Assembly: GCF_047238125.1 (NCBI RefSeq)
Contig: NZ_JBDFMH010000001.1
Location: 2,542,001-2,606,000 of the forward strand
DNA from: JBDFMH01 sp047238125
GTDB taxonomy: Bacteria > Pseudomonadota > Alphaproteobacteria > Sphingomonadales > Sphingomonadaceae
DNA length: 64,000 bases
Reading direction: 5' to 3'
In this document: positions 16,868-27,353 of the stretch, in pieces
Numbering within the stretch: position 1 is the first letter of the stretch
Layout: every line of letters begins with the position of its first letter
The notes under the pieces: generated by a model
The model's input: the letters and a program-made list of their open reading frames with translations, nothing else
Told to the model about the DNA's origin: nothing
Databases searched by the model: none
Translations under genes and position numbers: made by a program

Positions 16868-18042
16868 GGAAATCTCCGCGGCGCGATCCGCAGCAGCGCA
16901 TAGCCCGCCAGCGCGGACAGCAGCGATCCGCCCAGCACGCCGATCTTCACCGCATCGCCCAGGGCCGGATCGGCAAAGGCCAGCCCGCCGATGAACAGGC
17001 TCATCGTGAAGCCGATCCCGCACAGCAGCGCCACGCCATAGACCTGCAGCCAGCTCGCCCCTGACGGTCGGTCGCCCAGCCCCAGCGCCACCGCGCCGCG
17101 CACGCTCAGGAAGATACCGATCTGCTTGCCCAGGAACAGGCCCAGCGCGATTCCCAGCGGCAGCGGCGCGATCGCCTGCGCGACGCCGACCCCGGCCAGC
17201 GACACGCCCGCATTGGCGAACCCGAACAGCGGCACGATGCCGAACGCCACCCACGGATGCAGCCCATGTTCCAGCCGGTGCAGCGGCGAGGTGGCATCAT
17301 CCGGCGCGGCCGGGCTCGGGCGGATCGGGATGGTGGCGGCCAGCAGCACGCCGGCGATGGTGGCATGGATGCCCGACAGCAGCACCGCCCCCCACAGCCC
17401 CGCCCCAAGCAACAGATAGGGCCACAGCAGCATCACCCGCGCACGGCTCAGCGCCAGCAGCCCGCCCATCAGCGCACCCGCGGCCGCCAGCGCCACCAGG
17501 TTCAGCTTGGCGGTGTAGAAGATCGCGATGATCGCGACCGCGCCCATATCGTCGACGATCGCCACCGTCGTCAGGAACAGCTTCAGCGAGGCCGGTGCCC
17601 GCCGGCCGAGCAGCGCCAGCACCCCGATCGCAAAGGCGATGTCGGTCGCGGCCGGGATCGCCCAGCCGCGCACCAGCGCCGGATCGCCGCCCGCCACCAG
17701 CAGATAGACCGCCGCCGGCAGCGCCATGCCCGCCGCCGCCGCGATCATCGGCAGCCTCCGGTCCGCCCAGCTCGACAGATGCCCGTCGACGAACTCGCGC
17801 TTGATCTCCAGCCCTACCACCAGGAAGAACAGCGCCATCAGCCCGTCGTTGATCCAGTGATGCAGGCTGAGCGGGCCGAGAGTGGCGTGCAGCGCGCCGA
17901 AATAATCCTCCGCCAGCGGAGAATTGGCGACCCCCATCGCCACCGCCGCCGCCGCCATCAGCAACAGCCCCCCCGCCGCCTCCTTCCGCAGAAAGGCGCG
18001 CATCACGGACAGGGGGCGCAGGCGGGGGGCGGGGCGGGACAT
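16861..18042 (-). CDS. nhaA: Na+/H+ antiporter NhaA
   Basis: 393 residues, about 11-12 membrane segments. NhaA signature regions are clear: GLEIKREFVDG in the N-terminal half, AIPAATDIAFAIGV, and VAIVDDMGAV with the paired aspartates that bind Na+ and H+. It exports Na+ in exchange for protons at the inner membrane. Start at MSRPAPRL (18042); the 163-residue extension upstream is antisense to another gene. It overlaps the HDAC-like gene downstream by seven bases, an unusual pairing of ion homeostasis and polyamine metabolism. Confidence 0.93.
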   Translation of the reverse strand: MSRPAPRLRPLSVMRAFLRKEAAGGLLLMAAAAVAMGVANSPLAEDYFGALHATLGPLSLHHWINDGLMALFFLVVGLEIKREFVDGHLSSWADRRLPMIAAAAGMALPAAVYLLVAGGDPALVRGWAIPAATDIAFAIGVLALLGRRAPASLKLFLTTVAIVDDMGAVAIIAIFYTAKLNLVALAAAGALMGGLLALSRARVMLLWPYLLLGAGLWGAVLLSGIHATIAGVLLAATIPIRPSPAAPDDATSPLHRLEHGLHPWVAFGIVPLFGFANAGVSLAGVGVAQAIAPLPLGIALGLFLGKQIGIFLSVRGAVALGLGDRPSGASWLQVYGVALLCGIGFTMSLFIGGLAFADPALGDAVKIGVLGGSLLSALAGYALLRIAPRRFPC

Positions 18043-18147
18043 GGGGAACCCATAGGCAGGCGCGGCGGAGAGGTGAACCGGAAACGGTTCGAGCTTCGCG
18101 AGTCGGCGGGCAGCGACAAAAAGCGCGAACGGGATTAGCCTGGCACC

Positions 18148-18645
18148 ATGACCGGCCGATCCTCCCGCACGCGCCTGCGTGCCTTTCAGCGCATCCATCA
18201 CGGTGTGCCCGATGCGGGCTTCATCGCCGATCTCGAATATCTGCAGAACCGCGACCTCGACCTGTCGGTGCGGCTCGGCGCGCTGCTGGCGTTCGATGCG
18301 CTGATGATCACGATCGGCACACATCCGGTGTCGGCATCGCCCGGCGCGCCGCTCAGCCTGGATGCCGCGAGCCAGCCGGCCGCGACGATCGCCAGCCTGG
18401 CCGGCCTGCTGCCGTTCCTTCTTGCAGCCGGGCTCGCGCTGCGTGCGGTGCTGCTGGGCGAGGAATTCGATGTCGACGGCCGCGAACCGGACGACGTGCT
18501 GCGTCAGCGCCTGCTCGCCGCCTTCCTGCACTCGATCGAAACCCAGTCGCGCCTGCTCCGCCGCGCCGTCCAGGCGACGTTGGCCGGCGGCGTGGCGACT
18601 GGGGTGGTCTGGGCGTGGATTCTGGCGGCGAAGATCGGCGCCTGA
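18148..18645 (+). CDS. Three-helix membrane protein, unknown function
   Basis: 165 residues. A basic N-terminus (TRLRAFQRIHH) precedes a soluble helix, then hydrophobic segments at about 42-60 (RLGALLAFDALMITIG), 80-103 (IASLAGLLPFLLAAGLALRAV) and 143-162 (ATLAGGVATGVVWAWILA), with a soluble acidic segment EEFDVDGREPDDVLRQRL between. I do not recognise it. The layout (two helices, cytosolic helical stretch, final helix) loosely resembles TM effector domains of Pycsar-type proteins, but there is no cyclase next to it. It lies between nhaA (divergent) and an unassigned gene. Confidence 0.6.
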   Translation: MTGRSSRTRLRAFQRIHHGVPDAGFIADLEYLQNRDLDLSVRLGALLAFDALMITIGTHPVSASPGAPLSLDAASQPAATIASLAGLLPFLLAAGLALRAVLLGEEFDVDGREPDDVLRQRLLAAFLHSIETQSRLLRRAVQATLAGGVATGVVWAWILAAKIGA

Positions 18646-18733
18646 TCCGCGCGCCTCGCTGGGACCGGGTTTACCGATCGCTCATCCTCTTCCGGCTACA
18701 GCGACGCTGACCCCAGCGAAGGGCGCGACTGCC

Positions 18734-19849
18734 ATGCTCTATCCGCACGAGATCCAGGCCTGCCTGCTGTTCGACCGGCGCGTCGATACGCTGGACGCCA
18801 TCATGCGCGCTTTCACCGCGACCGAGGGGCAGCGCAGCGGCGCACGCTTCAACCAGGTTGAATGCAAGCCGGGCGTCTTTCATCGCCTTTACGGCGGCGA
18901 CAATCTGATGGTCACGCTGGAATATTGCGACAATCCGGCCAACCCCGCTGTGTTCGGCCAGGTGCTCGGCTCGACCGTGACCGGCATCGTCTGCCCCGAT
19001 ATACGGGATCGCATCGCGCGCAGCCGATCGCATATCCTGATCAACGTCTCGCACGGCGCGCTGGGCAATTCGCCGGAATTGGCGCGGCTGATGGCGCAGA
19101 TCGGCCGCGAGCCGGAAGGCCATTCGCTGGCGCATTTCCGCCGCCGGCTCGCCGTGTGCGCGATGATCAGTCGAATCGCATTCGATCATGCCAGGCCCTC
19201 CGCGGTCCACTGGACGCAGAGCAACCAGCTGATCCCGGGGGAGCATTTCGAGGACTATGCCCGCGGCGACGCGCCCGGCCTGCTCCACATCCATCCCTGG
19301 CTGTTCGGGGATCGCAACGGGCCGGGTGGAAAGGCCGCGGTCGGCATCCGCACCTTCGGCGCGCGCCACTTCATCGGCCGCGAGCTGCTGATCGAGCCCA
19401 GCATCCTGCCGTGGAGCGCCAATTACGAGACGCTGCTGGCCTTTCTGCGGATCGCCACCACGGAAAACGGCTATATCATCCCCGATGGCGACACGTTCGG
19501 CCCCGAGGATCGCAGCCTGTCCTATCGCGTGCTGCACCGGCCGGCCGCGGCGGACGACGTGCCCCTCTATGAGCTGCAGCCGCTGATGTTCCGCGAGCAT
19601 GGCTTCGTGTCGCCTGACTATGTCTCGCCTGAGCGCGCCTTCGACGATCGCGTGCCGCCGGCCGATCTGATGCCGGTCGATGATTGGGAAAAGATGGGCT
19701 TCGTCAACGAATGGCGCGAGAAGCGGAAGCTGGCGGAACGCATCGGCGGCCGCTTCGAAGTGCGCGCGAAAGGCACCGGCCCGATGCCCACCCCGCCGCC
19801 GCCGCAGCGCCCGGGCGTGGCGCGGCTGTTCGGGCGGAAGGGGCTTTAA
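18734..19849 (+). CDS. Conserved hypothetical protein, no recognised domain
   Basis: 371 residues from the ATG at 18734; an upstream extension from 18362 overlaps the preceding gene and has the wrong composition. No membrane segment or signal peptide is clear. Mixed alpha/beta sequence with a Pro-rich tail (MPTPPPPQRPG) and short motifs SHILINVSHGALG, TYQ-free central region and GLLHIHPWLFGDRNG. I do not recognise a family. It starts 88 bases after the preceding small membrane-protein gene. The codon pattern and length support a real gene. Confidence 0.65.
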   Translation: MLYPHEIQACLLFDRRVDTLDAIMRAFTATEGQRSGARFNQVECKPGVFHRLYGGDNLMVTLEYCDNPANPAVFGQVLGSTVTGIVCPDIRDRIARSRSHILINVSHGALGNSPELARLMAQIGREPEGHSLAHFRRRLAVCAMISRIAFDHARPSAVHWTQSNQLIPGEHFEDYARGDAPGLLHIHPWLFGDRNGPGGKAAVGIRTFGARHFIGRELLIEPSILPWSANYETLLAFLRIATTENGYIIPDGDTFGPEDRSLSYRVLHRPAAADDVPLYELQPLMFREHGFVSPDYVSPERAFDDRVPPADLMPVDDWEKMGFVNEWREKRKLAERIGGRFEVRAKGTGPMPTPPPPQRPGVARLFGRKGL

Positions 19850-19984
19850 GGGCTTTGTGATCGCGTTCCGGGATACGAAAAAGCGCGCGCTTGGTTGAGA
19901 GTTTCTGTGGCAACGAGCTCAAGCCAAGGATGTAAAGTCCGCAGCTGGTAGACCGCCGCGCCTTTCACGCTAGGGTCTCACTAT

Positions 19985-21847
<1,863 letters not shown>

Positions 21848-21853
21848 GATGAT

Positions 21854-21879
21854 GCTCTCCAAAGCGGGAGGGGGAGAGC
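21854..21879 (-). promoter_or_regulatory. Hairpin sequestering the thiC Shine-Dalgarno
   Basis: In the mRNA a perfect 7-bp stem forms between GCTCTCC (21879-21873) and GGAGAGC (21860-21854), with a 12-base loop. The second arm contains the probable Shine-Dalgarno GGAGAG, seven bases before the thiC ATG. When the TPP aptamer just upstream is bound, this pairing could block ribosome entry, acting as the expression platform. The structure is read from the sequence; the switching mechanism is inferred. Confidence 0.6.
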
Positions 21880-21888
21880 GTCGCCGCC

Positions 21889-21985
21889 ATCCCTCCCTAC
21901 GCCGGTGCAAACCGGATCAGGTTCGGCGGGTCTCGGCCTGCTGGCCTCATCTCAGCCGCGCATCAGCGGCCCCCCGGGGAATGGA
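21889..21985 (-). promoter_or_regulatory. TPP riboswitch (THI element) upstream of thiC
   Basis: The minus strand carries the conserved THI-box pieces in order: GGGGGGCC, CTGAGATGAG, ACCCG, AACCTGATC, CGGTTTGCACCGG and GCGTAGGGA. This matches the thiamine pyrophosphate aptamer. It ends about 40 bases before the thiC start. High TPP should lower ThiC synthesis. Confidence 0.92.
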
Positions 21986-22061
21986 TGCGGAGTCTAGGGG
22001 CCACGCCGGGCCTGTCAATCGCGACGCTTGCAGGCGCGCGCGGCGCGGCGCAGGATCGGGC

Positions 22062-22376
22062 ATGGCCCACTGGCTGCTGCTCTACGATACCGCGCCCGAC
22101 TATCTCGCCCGCCGCGGTGAATATCGCGATGCGCACCTGGCGCTGGCCTGGGCGGCGGCCGATCGCGGCGAACTGATCCTGGCCGGTGCGCTGGCCGATC
22201 CGGTCGATAGCGCGGTGCTGCTGTTCCAGGCCGACGACGCTTCGGTGGCCGAACGCTTCGCGCGCGCCGATCCCTATGTGCGCGAGGGGCTGGTCACCAA
22301 ATGGCGCGTGCGCCGCTGGACGACGGTGGTCGGCACCGCGGCCGAGACCCCGGTCCGGCCCGTCAGCGCGACATAG
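22062..22376 (+). CDS. YciI family protein
   Basis: 104 residues. The YCII-like pattern is clear: HWLLLYDTAPDYLARRGEYRDAHLAL at the start, GELILAGALADP, and DDASVAERFARADPYVREGLV. Catalytic residues of the family's predicted His/Asp pair are seen (H at position about 23, D in the second half). The function of these ferredoxin-fold proteins is not settled. Its 5' end is about 75 bases from the divergent TPP riboswitch; the next gene, a VOC protein, starts 17 bases after its stop, so the two are likely co-transcribed. Confidence 0.8.
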   Translation: MAHWLLLYDTAPDYLARRGEYRDAHLALAWAAADRGELILAGALADPVDSAVLLFQADDASVAERFARADPYVREGLVTKWRVRRWTTVVGTAAETPVRPVSAT

Positions 22377-22392
22377 GGCGGGGGAGAACGAC

Positions 22393-22776
22393 ATGGGCGT
22401 GCAGGGCATCGGCGGCATCTTCTTCCGGGCGCGCGATCCCCATGCGCTGTCCGCCTGGTATCGCGACCATCTGGGCATCGGCGCGGGCTGCAACGCCGAT
22501 GGGGCAGGCGATCCGGACGACTGGTTCTGGCAGGCGGGCGGCGGGCCCACCGTGTTCGCGCCGTTCAAGGCCGAGACCGATTACTTCCCGGCGGACCGGC
22601 AATGGATGCTGAACCTGCGCGTCAGCGGGCTGGATGATCTGCTGGTTTCGCTGCGCGCGGCCGGCATAGAGATCGAGACGCGCGCCGAATGGGATTCGCC
22701 CGAAACCGGCCGCTTCGCCCGGATCCACGATCCCGAAGGCAACCCGATCGAGCTGTGGGAGCCGCCAGCCGGCTGA
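22393..22776 (+). CDS. VOC-superfamily protein
   Basis: 127 residues with the two-module VOC fold: GGIFFRARDPHALSAWYRDHLGI at the N-terminus and ARIHDPEGNPIELWEPP at the C-terminus, with His/Glu metal-site candidates in that last motif. It resembles small glyoxalase-like proteins of unknown substrate. GGGGAG precedes its ATG by about 7 bases and it follows the YciI gene at 17 bases. The end is four bases from the end of the convergent crtZ. Confidence 0.78.
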   Translation: MGVQGIGGIFFRARDPHALSAWYRDHLGIGAGCNADGAGDPDDWFWQAGGGPTVFAPFKAETDYFPADRQWMLNLRVSGLDDLLVSLRAAGIEIETRAEWDSPETGRFARIHDPEGNPIELWEPPAG

Positions 22777-22779
22777 AGC

Positions 22780-23295
22780 TCAGGCGGATGCAGGCCGGTC
22801 TGCGGCTGGTTCGCGCACACCGGCGCGACCGCGGCGGGCAAGCTCCGCCTTCAGCGCTTCCGGCTTCGGCGCGATCAGGAAGCCGAAGCTGACCGTGCCG
22901 GCCTTGGTTTCGACCACATGGTGCAGCCGGTGCGCCTGCATGATCCGCTTCATGTAATCCGATCGCGGCACATAGCGGTGGCCGATCCGGCGATGCACGA
23001 TCACGTCGTGGAAGCCGAAATAGATCGCGCCATAACCGGCGATGCCCGCGCCGATCCACGTGGCCCAGGCGCCCCAGCCCAGCTGGACCCCGCCCAGAAT
23101 CAGGATGATCGAGGGGACGGCGAAGATCACTGCGTAGAGATCGTTCAATTCCCAGTTGCCGGTGCGCGGACGGTGGTGGCTCTTGTGCAGGAACCAGCCC
23201 GGGCCATGCATGATCCAGCGATGCGCGGCATAGGCCACGCCTTCCATCACAGCGATGGTGGCAAGGAAGAGCGCGAGGCCGATCAGCAGATCCAT
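22780..23295 (-). CDS. crtZ: Beta-carotene hydroxylase CrtZ
   Basis: 171 residues, four membrane segments. The four histidine boxes of the fatty-acid-hydroxylase superfamily are intact: HRWIMH (25-30), HKSHH (37-41), HDVIVHRRIGH and HRLHH. These bind a di-iron centre that hydroxylates the beta rings of carotenoids, giving zeaxanthin, a yellow pigment typical of sphingomonads. No other carotenoid gene is nearby, so it stands alone at this locus. The Ala/Arg-rich C-terminus is variable. Confidence 0.88.
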   Translation of the reverse strand: MDLLIGLALFLATIAVMEGVAYAAHRWIMHGPGWFLHKSHHRPRTGNWELNDLYAVIFAVPSIILILGGVQLGWGAWATWIGAGIAGYGAIYFGFHDVIVHRRIGHRYVPRSDYMKRIMQAHRLHHVVETKAGTVSFGFLIAPKPEALKAELARRGRAGVREPAADRPASA

Positions 23296-23322
23296 GCGCG
23301 CGATATAGAGGGCCCGGGCCGG

Positions 23323-25116
23323 TTACTCCACCCGCCGCCACAGCCGATACGGCGAATTGCGCGGCAGCGGCACCGGCTGCAGCCACCCGGGCCCCTGCCC
23401 CTTCATCAGCCGCGCATAGAAGCCCTGGCGGGCCTGCGCGACATAGACGGTCGATTCGGCGATGCCCGGGCACACCAGCAGCAGCGTGGCGCCGTGGCGC
23501 CGCATCACCGCGCGGGCCAGCTCGTCACTGCCGCGAAACGCGCGGTGGATGTCCAGGATCGCCTGCTGGTTGCGATGATAGGGCCCGGCGATGGCGCGGT
23601 GATGCGTGACCGCGATCAGCCGTGGCCCGAGATCGACATGGGTGAGGATGGTGGCCGCGGGCAGCCGCGCGATCGGGCGCAGCGCGGGGAGCGTGGGGCA
23701 GCGCCGGGCGGCGGTGCCGGCGGCGCTGCGGCTTTTCTTGGGTGGCGGCTCCGGGATCGCCCATAGCGTCGCCCGCGCGCCGAGGCCCGTCGCCAGCAAC
23801 AGTACAAGCAGTGTCAGCAGCGCGGCGGGGATGCGCGGCAGCCGAGTGAACAGCCAGCCGCCCAGCAGCCAGCCGAACGCGGCGGCACCGGGCACCGCCA
23901 GCAGGTTGGCCGCGGGCGAGGCGCGGGTCTGCCAGAACAACAGCCCGATCGCCGCGATCGCCAGCAGCAGCGTCGCCGCCCAGCCGCGGGCGGCATCGGT
24001 GCCGCGCGTGCGCCATAGCATCGCCAAGCCGCCGATCAGCCCCGCCGCCGGCAGCGCCAGCGTGCCCGCCGCCATCCGCCAGCCGTGCGAGAAGAGCGGC
24101 TTGGCCTCGCGGATATTGTCGAACCACATCCGCCGCAGCTCGGGCGTCAGCCGTTCGGGCGTGCCCAGGCACTGCGGCCAGGCCAGCGCGAAACCGATCG
24201 CGATCAGCGCCGCCGCTGTGCCCGCCAGCGCCAGCCTTACGCCCCGGCGCGGTATCGCCATCGCCGCCAGCCCCACGAACACGCCGCCGCCCGCCAGCGC
24301 GACCGAGAGCCAGACCGGCGACAGCGCATCGCAGACCGGCTGGCGGTTGGCGTAGGATGCGAACAGCAGGAAGCCGGCGGTGGCGCCAAGCCCCAGGGCC
24401 AAGCCGAAGCCGCGCAGCCGATCACGCTGGCGCTCGTCCCAGACCCATGCCAGCGCGACGGCCCCCGCCGCCAGCGCGACGTAGGGCAGCATTTCCAGCC
24501 CGATCGACAGCGACAGTGCGGCCGCGATCCCGGCGGTCAGCCCGCCGCGCCGTCGATCCGGATCGGCACCGCCCGCCACCATCGTTGCCAGCATCGCCAG
24601 CTGCCAGCCATGATGATCGATCCGGAGCGGCGCGAACATGTTCATCACTGCCTGCGCCGAGACCAGCGCGACCAGCGCCAGCACGAACGCGCCGGGCGCG
24701 ACCAGCCGGCGGGCGGTGATCGCCAGCGCCAGCATCGCGATGATCAGCGGCAGCATCGGCGCGATCGCCACCGCCGCCTTTTCCGCCGTCGCGCCGGAGA
24801 CGAACAGCCGGCCCAACAGCATGATGCCCGCGATCGGCAGATCCGGGATGCGCGACCAGTGGATATCGGCGCCCAACGGCGGATCCAGCCGATACTGGCG
24901 CAGATCGTACCAGCCCTGCCCTGCCAGCCAGGCGCGCACCTGCGCGATCCGCAGATTATCGTCGGTATCGCCCAGCGCGAACCACTGGATGCCGCCCCAG
25001 CGCCAATGCAGCAGCACGATCGCGGTGCCCAGCCAGAACAGCAGCACCGCCGCCACCCAGCGCCGATCGCGGATTTCGCGCCACAGTGCGCGGATGTGAT
25101 CGAGGACGCTTCCCAT
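23323..25116 (-). CDS. Large membrane protein, putative GT-C-fold glycosyltransferase (paralog 1)
   Basis: 597 residues, about ten to twelve membrane segments and a soluble C-terminal domain of about 130 residues. The first external loop has acidic residues in GDTDDNLR (50-56) and then RLDPPLGADIHWSRIPDLPIA; RIDHHGWQ lies at 165-172. These fit a GT-C-type enzyme using a polyprenyl-phosphate sugar, whose aspartates in the first loop bind metal. The paralog at 28960-30717 shares the same motifs throughout. I do not recognise a characterised family. A GtrA gene starts 50 bases away, divergently. Confidence 0.68.
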   Translation of the reverse strand: MGSVLDHIRALWREIRDRRWVAAVLLFWLGTAIVLLHWRWGGIQWFALGDTDDNLRIAQVRAWLAGQGWYDLRQYRLDPPLGADIHWSRIPDLPIAGIMLLGRLFVSGATAEKAAVAIAPMLPLIIAMLALAITARRLVAPGAFVLALVALVSAQAVMNMFAPLRIDHHGWQLAMLATMVAGGADPDRRRGGLTAGIAAALSLSIGLEMLPYVALAAGAVALAWVWDERQRDRLRGFGLALGLGATAGFLLFASYANRQPVCDALSPVWLSVALAGGGVFVGLAAMAIPRRGVRLALAGTAAALIAIGFALAWPQCLGTPERLTPELRRMWFDNIREAKPLFSHGWRMAAGTLALPAAGLIGGLAMLWRTRGTDAARGWAATLLLAIAAIGLLFWQTRASPAANLLAVPGAAAFGWLLGGWLFTRLPRIPAALLTLLVLLLATGLGARATLWAIPEPPPKKSRSAAGTAARRCPTLPALRPIARLPAATILTHVDLGPRLIAVTHHRAIAGPYHRNQQAILDIHRAFRGSDELARAVMRRHGATLLLVCPGIAESTVYVAQARQGFYARLMKGQGPGWLQPVPLPRNSPYRLWRRVE

Positions 25117-25166
25117 GACGGCTGCAGCGGCCTAGTCGCTCCCGCGCAAAGCACAAGGGTATCGAT

Positions 25167-25574
25167 TTGCGTCTCGCCATCGAACGTCATCGCGTGCTGC
25201 TGGGGCAGCTTGTGCGCTATGCGCTGACCGGCGGCCTCGCCAGCGTCGTCAACATCGCGATCTACTGGATCGGGCGCGACCGGCTGGGCTGGAACGCCAA
25301 CCTGGCCTGGGCGGCGGGATTCGCGGCGGCGGTGATCGTGGGCTATGTGGTGCACAGCCGGTGGAGTTTTCGCGGGCACGGCCGGCGCGACAATCTCGCC
25401 CGCACAGGGGGGCGGTTCGTCGCGGTGGCCTTGATCAGCTTCGGCCTGAACAGCCTGTGGGTGTGGCTGCTGGTGCAGGCGCTGGGCCTGCCCACCTGGA
25501 CGCCGATCCCGCTGGTCCTGGGGGTGACGCCGTTCCTGGTGTTCTGGCTGAACCGGGTCTGGGTTTTCGAATGA
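25167..25574 (+). CDS. GtrA family membrane protein (paralog 1)
   Basis: 135 residues, four membrane segments, with the family opening QLVRYALTGGLASVVNIAIYW and a C-terminal LVFWLNRVWVFE. GtrA proteins are thought to help move polyprenyl-linked glucose or other sugars across the membrane. The start is a TTG at 25167 with AAGGG seven bases upstream; no ATG exists in frame. It overlaps the next gene (ATGA at 25571-25574), a GT2 of the GtrB type, matching the known gtrA-gtrB gene order. Confidence 0.85.
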   Translation: MRLAIERHRVLLGQLVRYALTGGLASVVNIAIYWIGRDRLGWNANLAWAAGFAAAVIVGYVVHSRWSFRGHGRRDNLARTGGRFVAVALISFGLNSLWVWLLVQALGLPTWTPIPLVLGVTPFLVFWLNRVWVFE

Positions 25575-26623
25575 ACATGAGCGATCAGATGGACATGCTG
25601 CCGGCGACGACCACCGCTTCGACCGCCACCCGGCCGCGCGCGGCGCGGACCCGCAGGGTCGCAGCGCCGCGCCCGCTGGTCACGCTGATCGTGCCGGTGA
25701 AGGACGAGGAGGAGGCGATTGGCCCGTTCGTGGCGCGGGCACGGCTGGTGCTGGATGCACTGAACGAGCCGAAGGGCTGGGAGATCCTGTTCGTGGACGA
25801 CGGATCCACCGATGCCACGCTGCCCGCGATCATGGCCGCCAACCGTGCCGAACCCCGCGTGCGGGCGATCTCGCTCTCCCGCAATTTCGGCAAGGAAGCC
25901 GCGCTTTCGGCCGGGTTGGACCATGCCCGCGGCGAAGTGGTGATCCCGATCGATGTCGACCTGCAGGACCCGCCTGAAGTGATCGGCGCGATGATCGCCA
26001 AGTGGCGCGACGGATATGACGTCGTCTACGGCGTGCGATCGGATCGGCGGACGGATAGCCTGCCCAAGCGGATCACGGCCGAGTTCTATTACCGCGCCCA
26101 CAATTACCTGTCGTCGGACAAGATTCCCGAACATGCCGGCGATTTCCGCCTGCTCGACCGCAAGGTGGTCGACGTGATCCGCGCGATGCCCGAGCGCAAC
26201 CGCTTCATGAAGGGGCTGTTCGCCTGGGGCGGCTTCCGCCAGGCATCGGTCGAATATGAGCGGGCCGAGCGGCAGGTCGGCACCACCAAGTTCAACTATT
26301 GGAAGCTGTGGACGCTGGCGATCGACGGCATCACCTCCGCCTCCACGGTGCCGCTGCGCGTCTGGAGCTATCTGGGCGGCGTGGTGGCGCTGATCTCGTT
26401 GCTCTACGCGTCCTTCCTGGTGATCCGCACGATGCTCTACGGCACCGATGTCGCAGGCTATGCATCGATGATGGTGGCCACCCTGTTCCTGGGCGGGCTG
26501 CAGCTGCTGTCGCTGGGCATCCTCGGCGAATATGTCGGCCGCATCCTGGTCGAGACGAAGCGCCGGCCAATCTATGTCGTGCGCCAGCGGATCGGGATCG
26601 AGGAGGACGGCGCCGATGGATAG
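25571..26623 (+). CDS. Polyprenyl-phosphate glycosyltransferase, GT2 (GtrB/DPM1-like)
   Basis: 350 residues. A GT2 domain carries VDDGS near residue 75, DVDLQDPP with the DxD metal site at 128-130, and a PEHAGDFRLLDRKVV region; two membrane helices follow at about 265-320. It resembles GtrB/ArnC enzymes that put a sugar on undecaprenyl phosphate at the cytosolic face. About 35 N-terminal residues (Thr/Ala/Arg-rich) are extra and look disordered. Translationally coupled to gtrA (ATGA) and overlapping the methyltransferase gene by eight bases. Confidence 0.88.
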   Translation: MNMSDQMDMLPATTTASTATRPRAARTRRVAAPRPLVTLIVPVKDEEEAIGPFVARARLVLDALNEPKGWEILFVDDGSTDATLPAIMAANRAEPRVRAISLSRNFGKEAALSAGLDHARGEVVIPIDVDLQDPPEVIGAMIAKWRDGYDVVYGVRSDRRTDSLPKRITAEFYYRAHNYLSSDKIPEHAGDFRLLDRKVVDVIRAMPERNRFMKGLFAWGGFRQASVEYERAERQVGTTKFNYWKLWTLAIDGITSASTVPLRVWSYLGGVVALISLLYASFLVIRTMLYGTDVAGYASMMVATLFLGGLQLLSLGILGEYVGRILVETKRRPIYVVRQRIGIEEDGADG

Positions 26624-27353
26624 GGCGGTCTATGAACGGATGGCCGAGATCGACGGCGCACACTGGTGGTTCGTGGCGCGTCGCCGGATCGTGACCGCGC
26701 TGATCCGCGCACAGGGGCCGGCCCGGCCTGCGCTGAAGATATTGGAAGTGGGCTGCGGCACCGGATCGAACATCGCGATGCTGCAGAAGTTCGGCACGGT
26801 CGACGCGGTCGAGCCGGACGATCTGGCGCGCAAGATCGCCAGCGAACGATCGGGCCTTTCGATCAAGGGCGGCTATCTGCCCGATGGCGTGGCGCTGGAA
26901 GACGGCCATTACGACCTGATCGTGCTGCTGGACGTGCTCGAGCATATTCCCGGCGATCTGGAGGCGCTGACCGCGTTGCGCGCCAAGCTGGCGCCGGGCG
27001 GTCGGCTGATGGTGACGGTGCCGGCATCGCCCTGGCTGTGGAGCAAGCATGACGTGGCCCACCACCACCAGCGCCGCTATACCGAGCAGAGCTTGCGCGC
27101 GGTGTTCGAGAAGGCGGGCTTCCGGGTGCGACATCGCAGCCATTTCAACACCTTGCTGTTCCCGCTGATCGTGGCGGCGCGAGGGATCGGCAAGCTGCTG
27201 AAGCGCGAGGGCGGCGACGATGCGATGCCGTCGCCGGTGGTCAACAAGCTGCTGGCCGTCACCTTCGGCGCAGAACGTCACTGGGTGGCGCGGCGATCGC
27301 TACCGTTCGGGGTATCGCTGGCGCTGGTCGCGGAGCCGGCCGCAACACGATAG
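26616..27353 (+). CDS. SAM-dependent methyltransferase, class I
   Basis: 245 residues. The SAM-binding motif ILEVGCGTGS lies at 43-52, acidic VEPDD follows, and DLIVLLDVLEHI then PGGRLMVTVPA mark motifs post I and III. It resembles class I methyltransferases found with surface glycan genes. Start at MDRAVYER (26616), with AGGAGG about 11 bases upstream. Its start overlaps the GT2 gene. Its last 76 bases overlap the opposite-strand membrane protein's 3' end, which is unusually long for convergent genes. The acceptor is unknown. Confidence 0.82.
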   Translation: MDRAVYERMAEIDGAHWWFVARRRIVTALIRAQGPARPALKILEVGCGTGSNIAMLQKFGTVDAVEPDDLARKIASERSGLSIKGGYLPDGVALEDGHYDLIVLLDVLEHIPGDLEALTALRAKLAPGGRLMVTVPASPWLWSKHDVAHHHQRRYTEQSLRAVFEKAGFRVRHRSHFNTLLFPLIVAARGIGKLLKREGGDDAMPSPVVNKLLAVTFGAERHWVARRSLPFGVSLALVAEPAATR

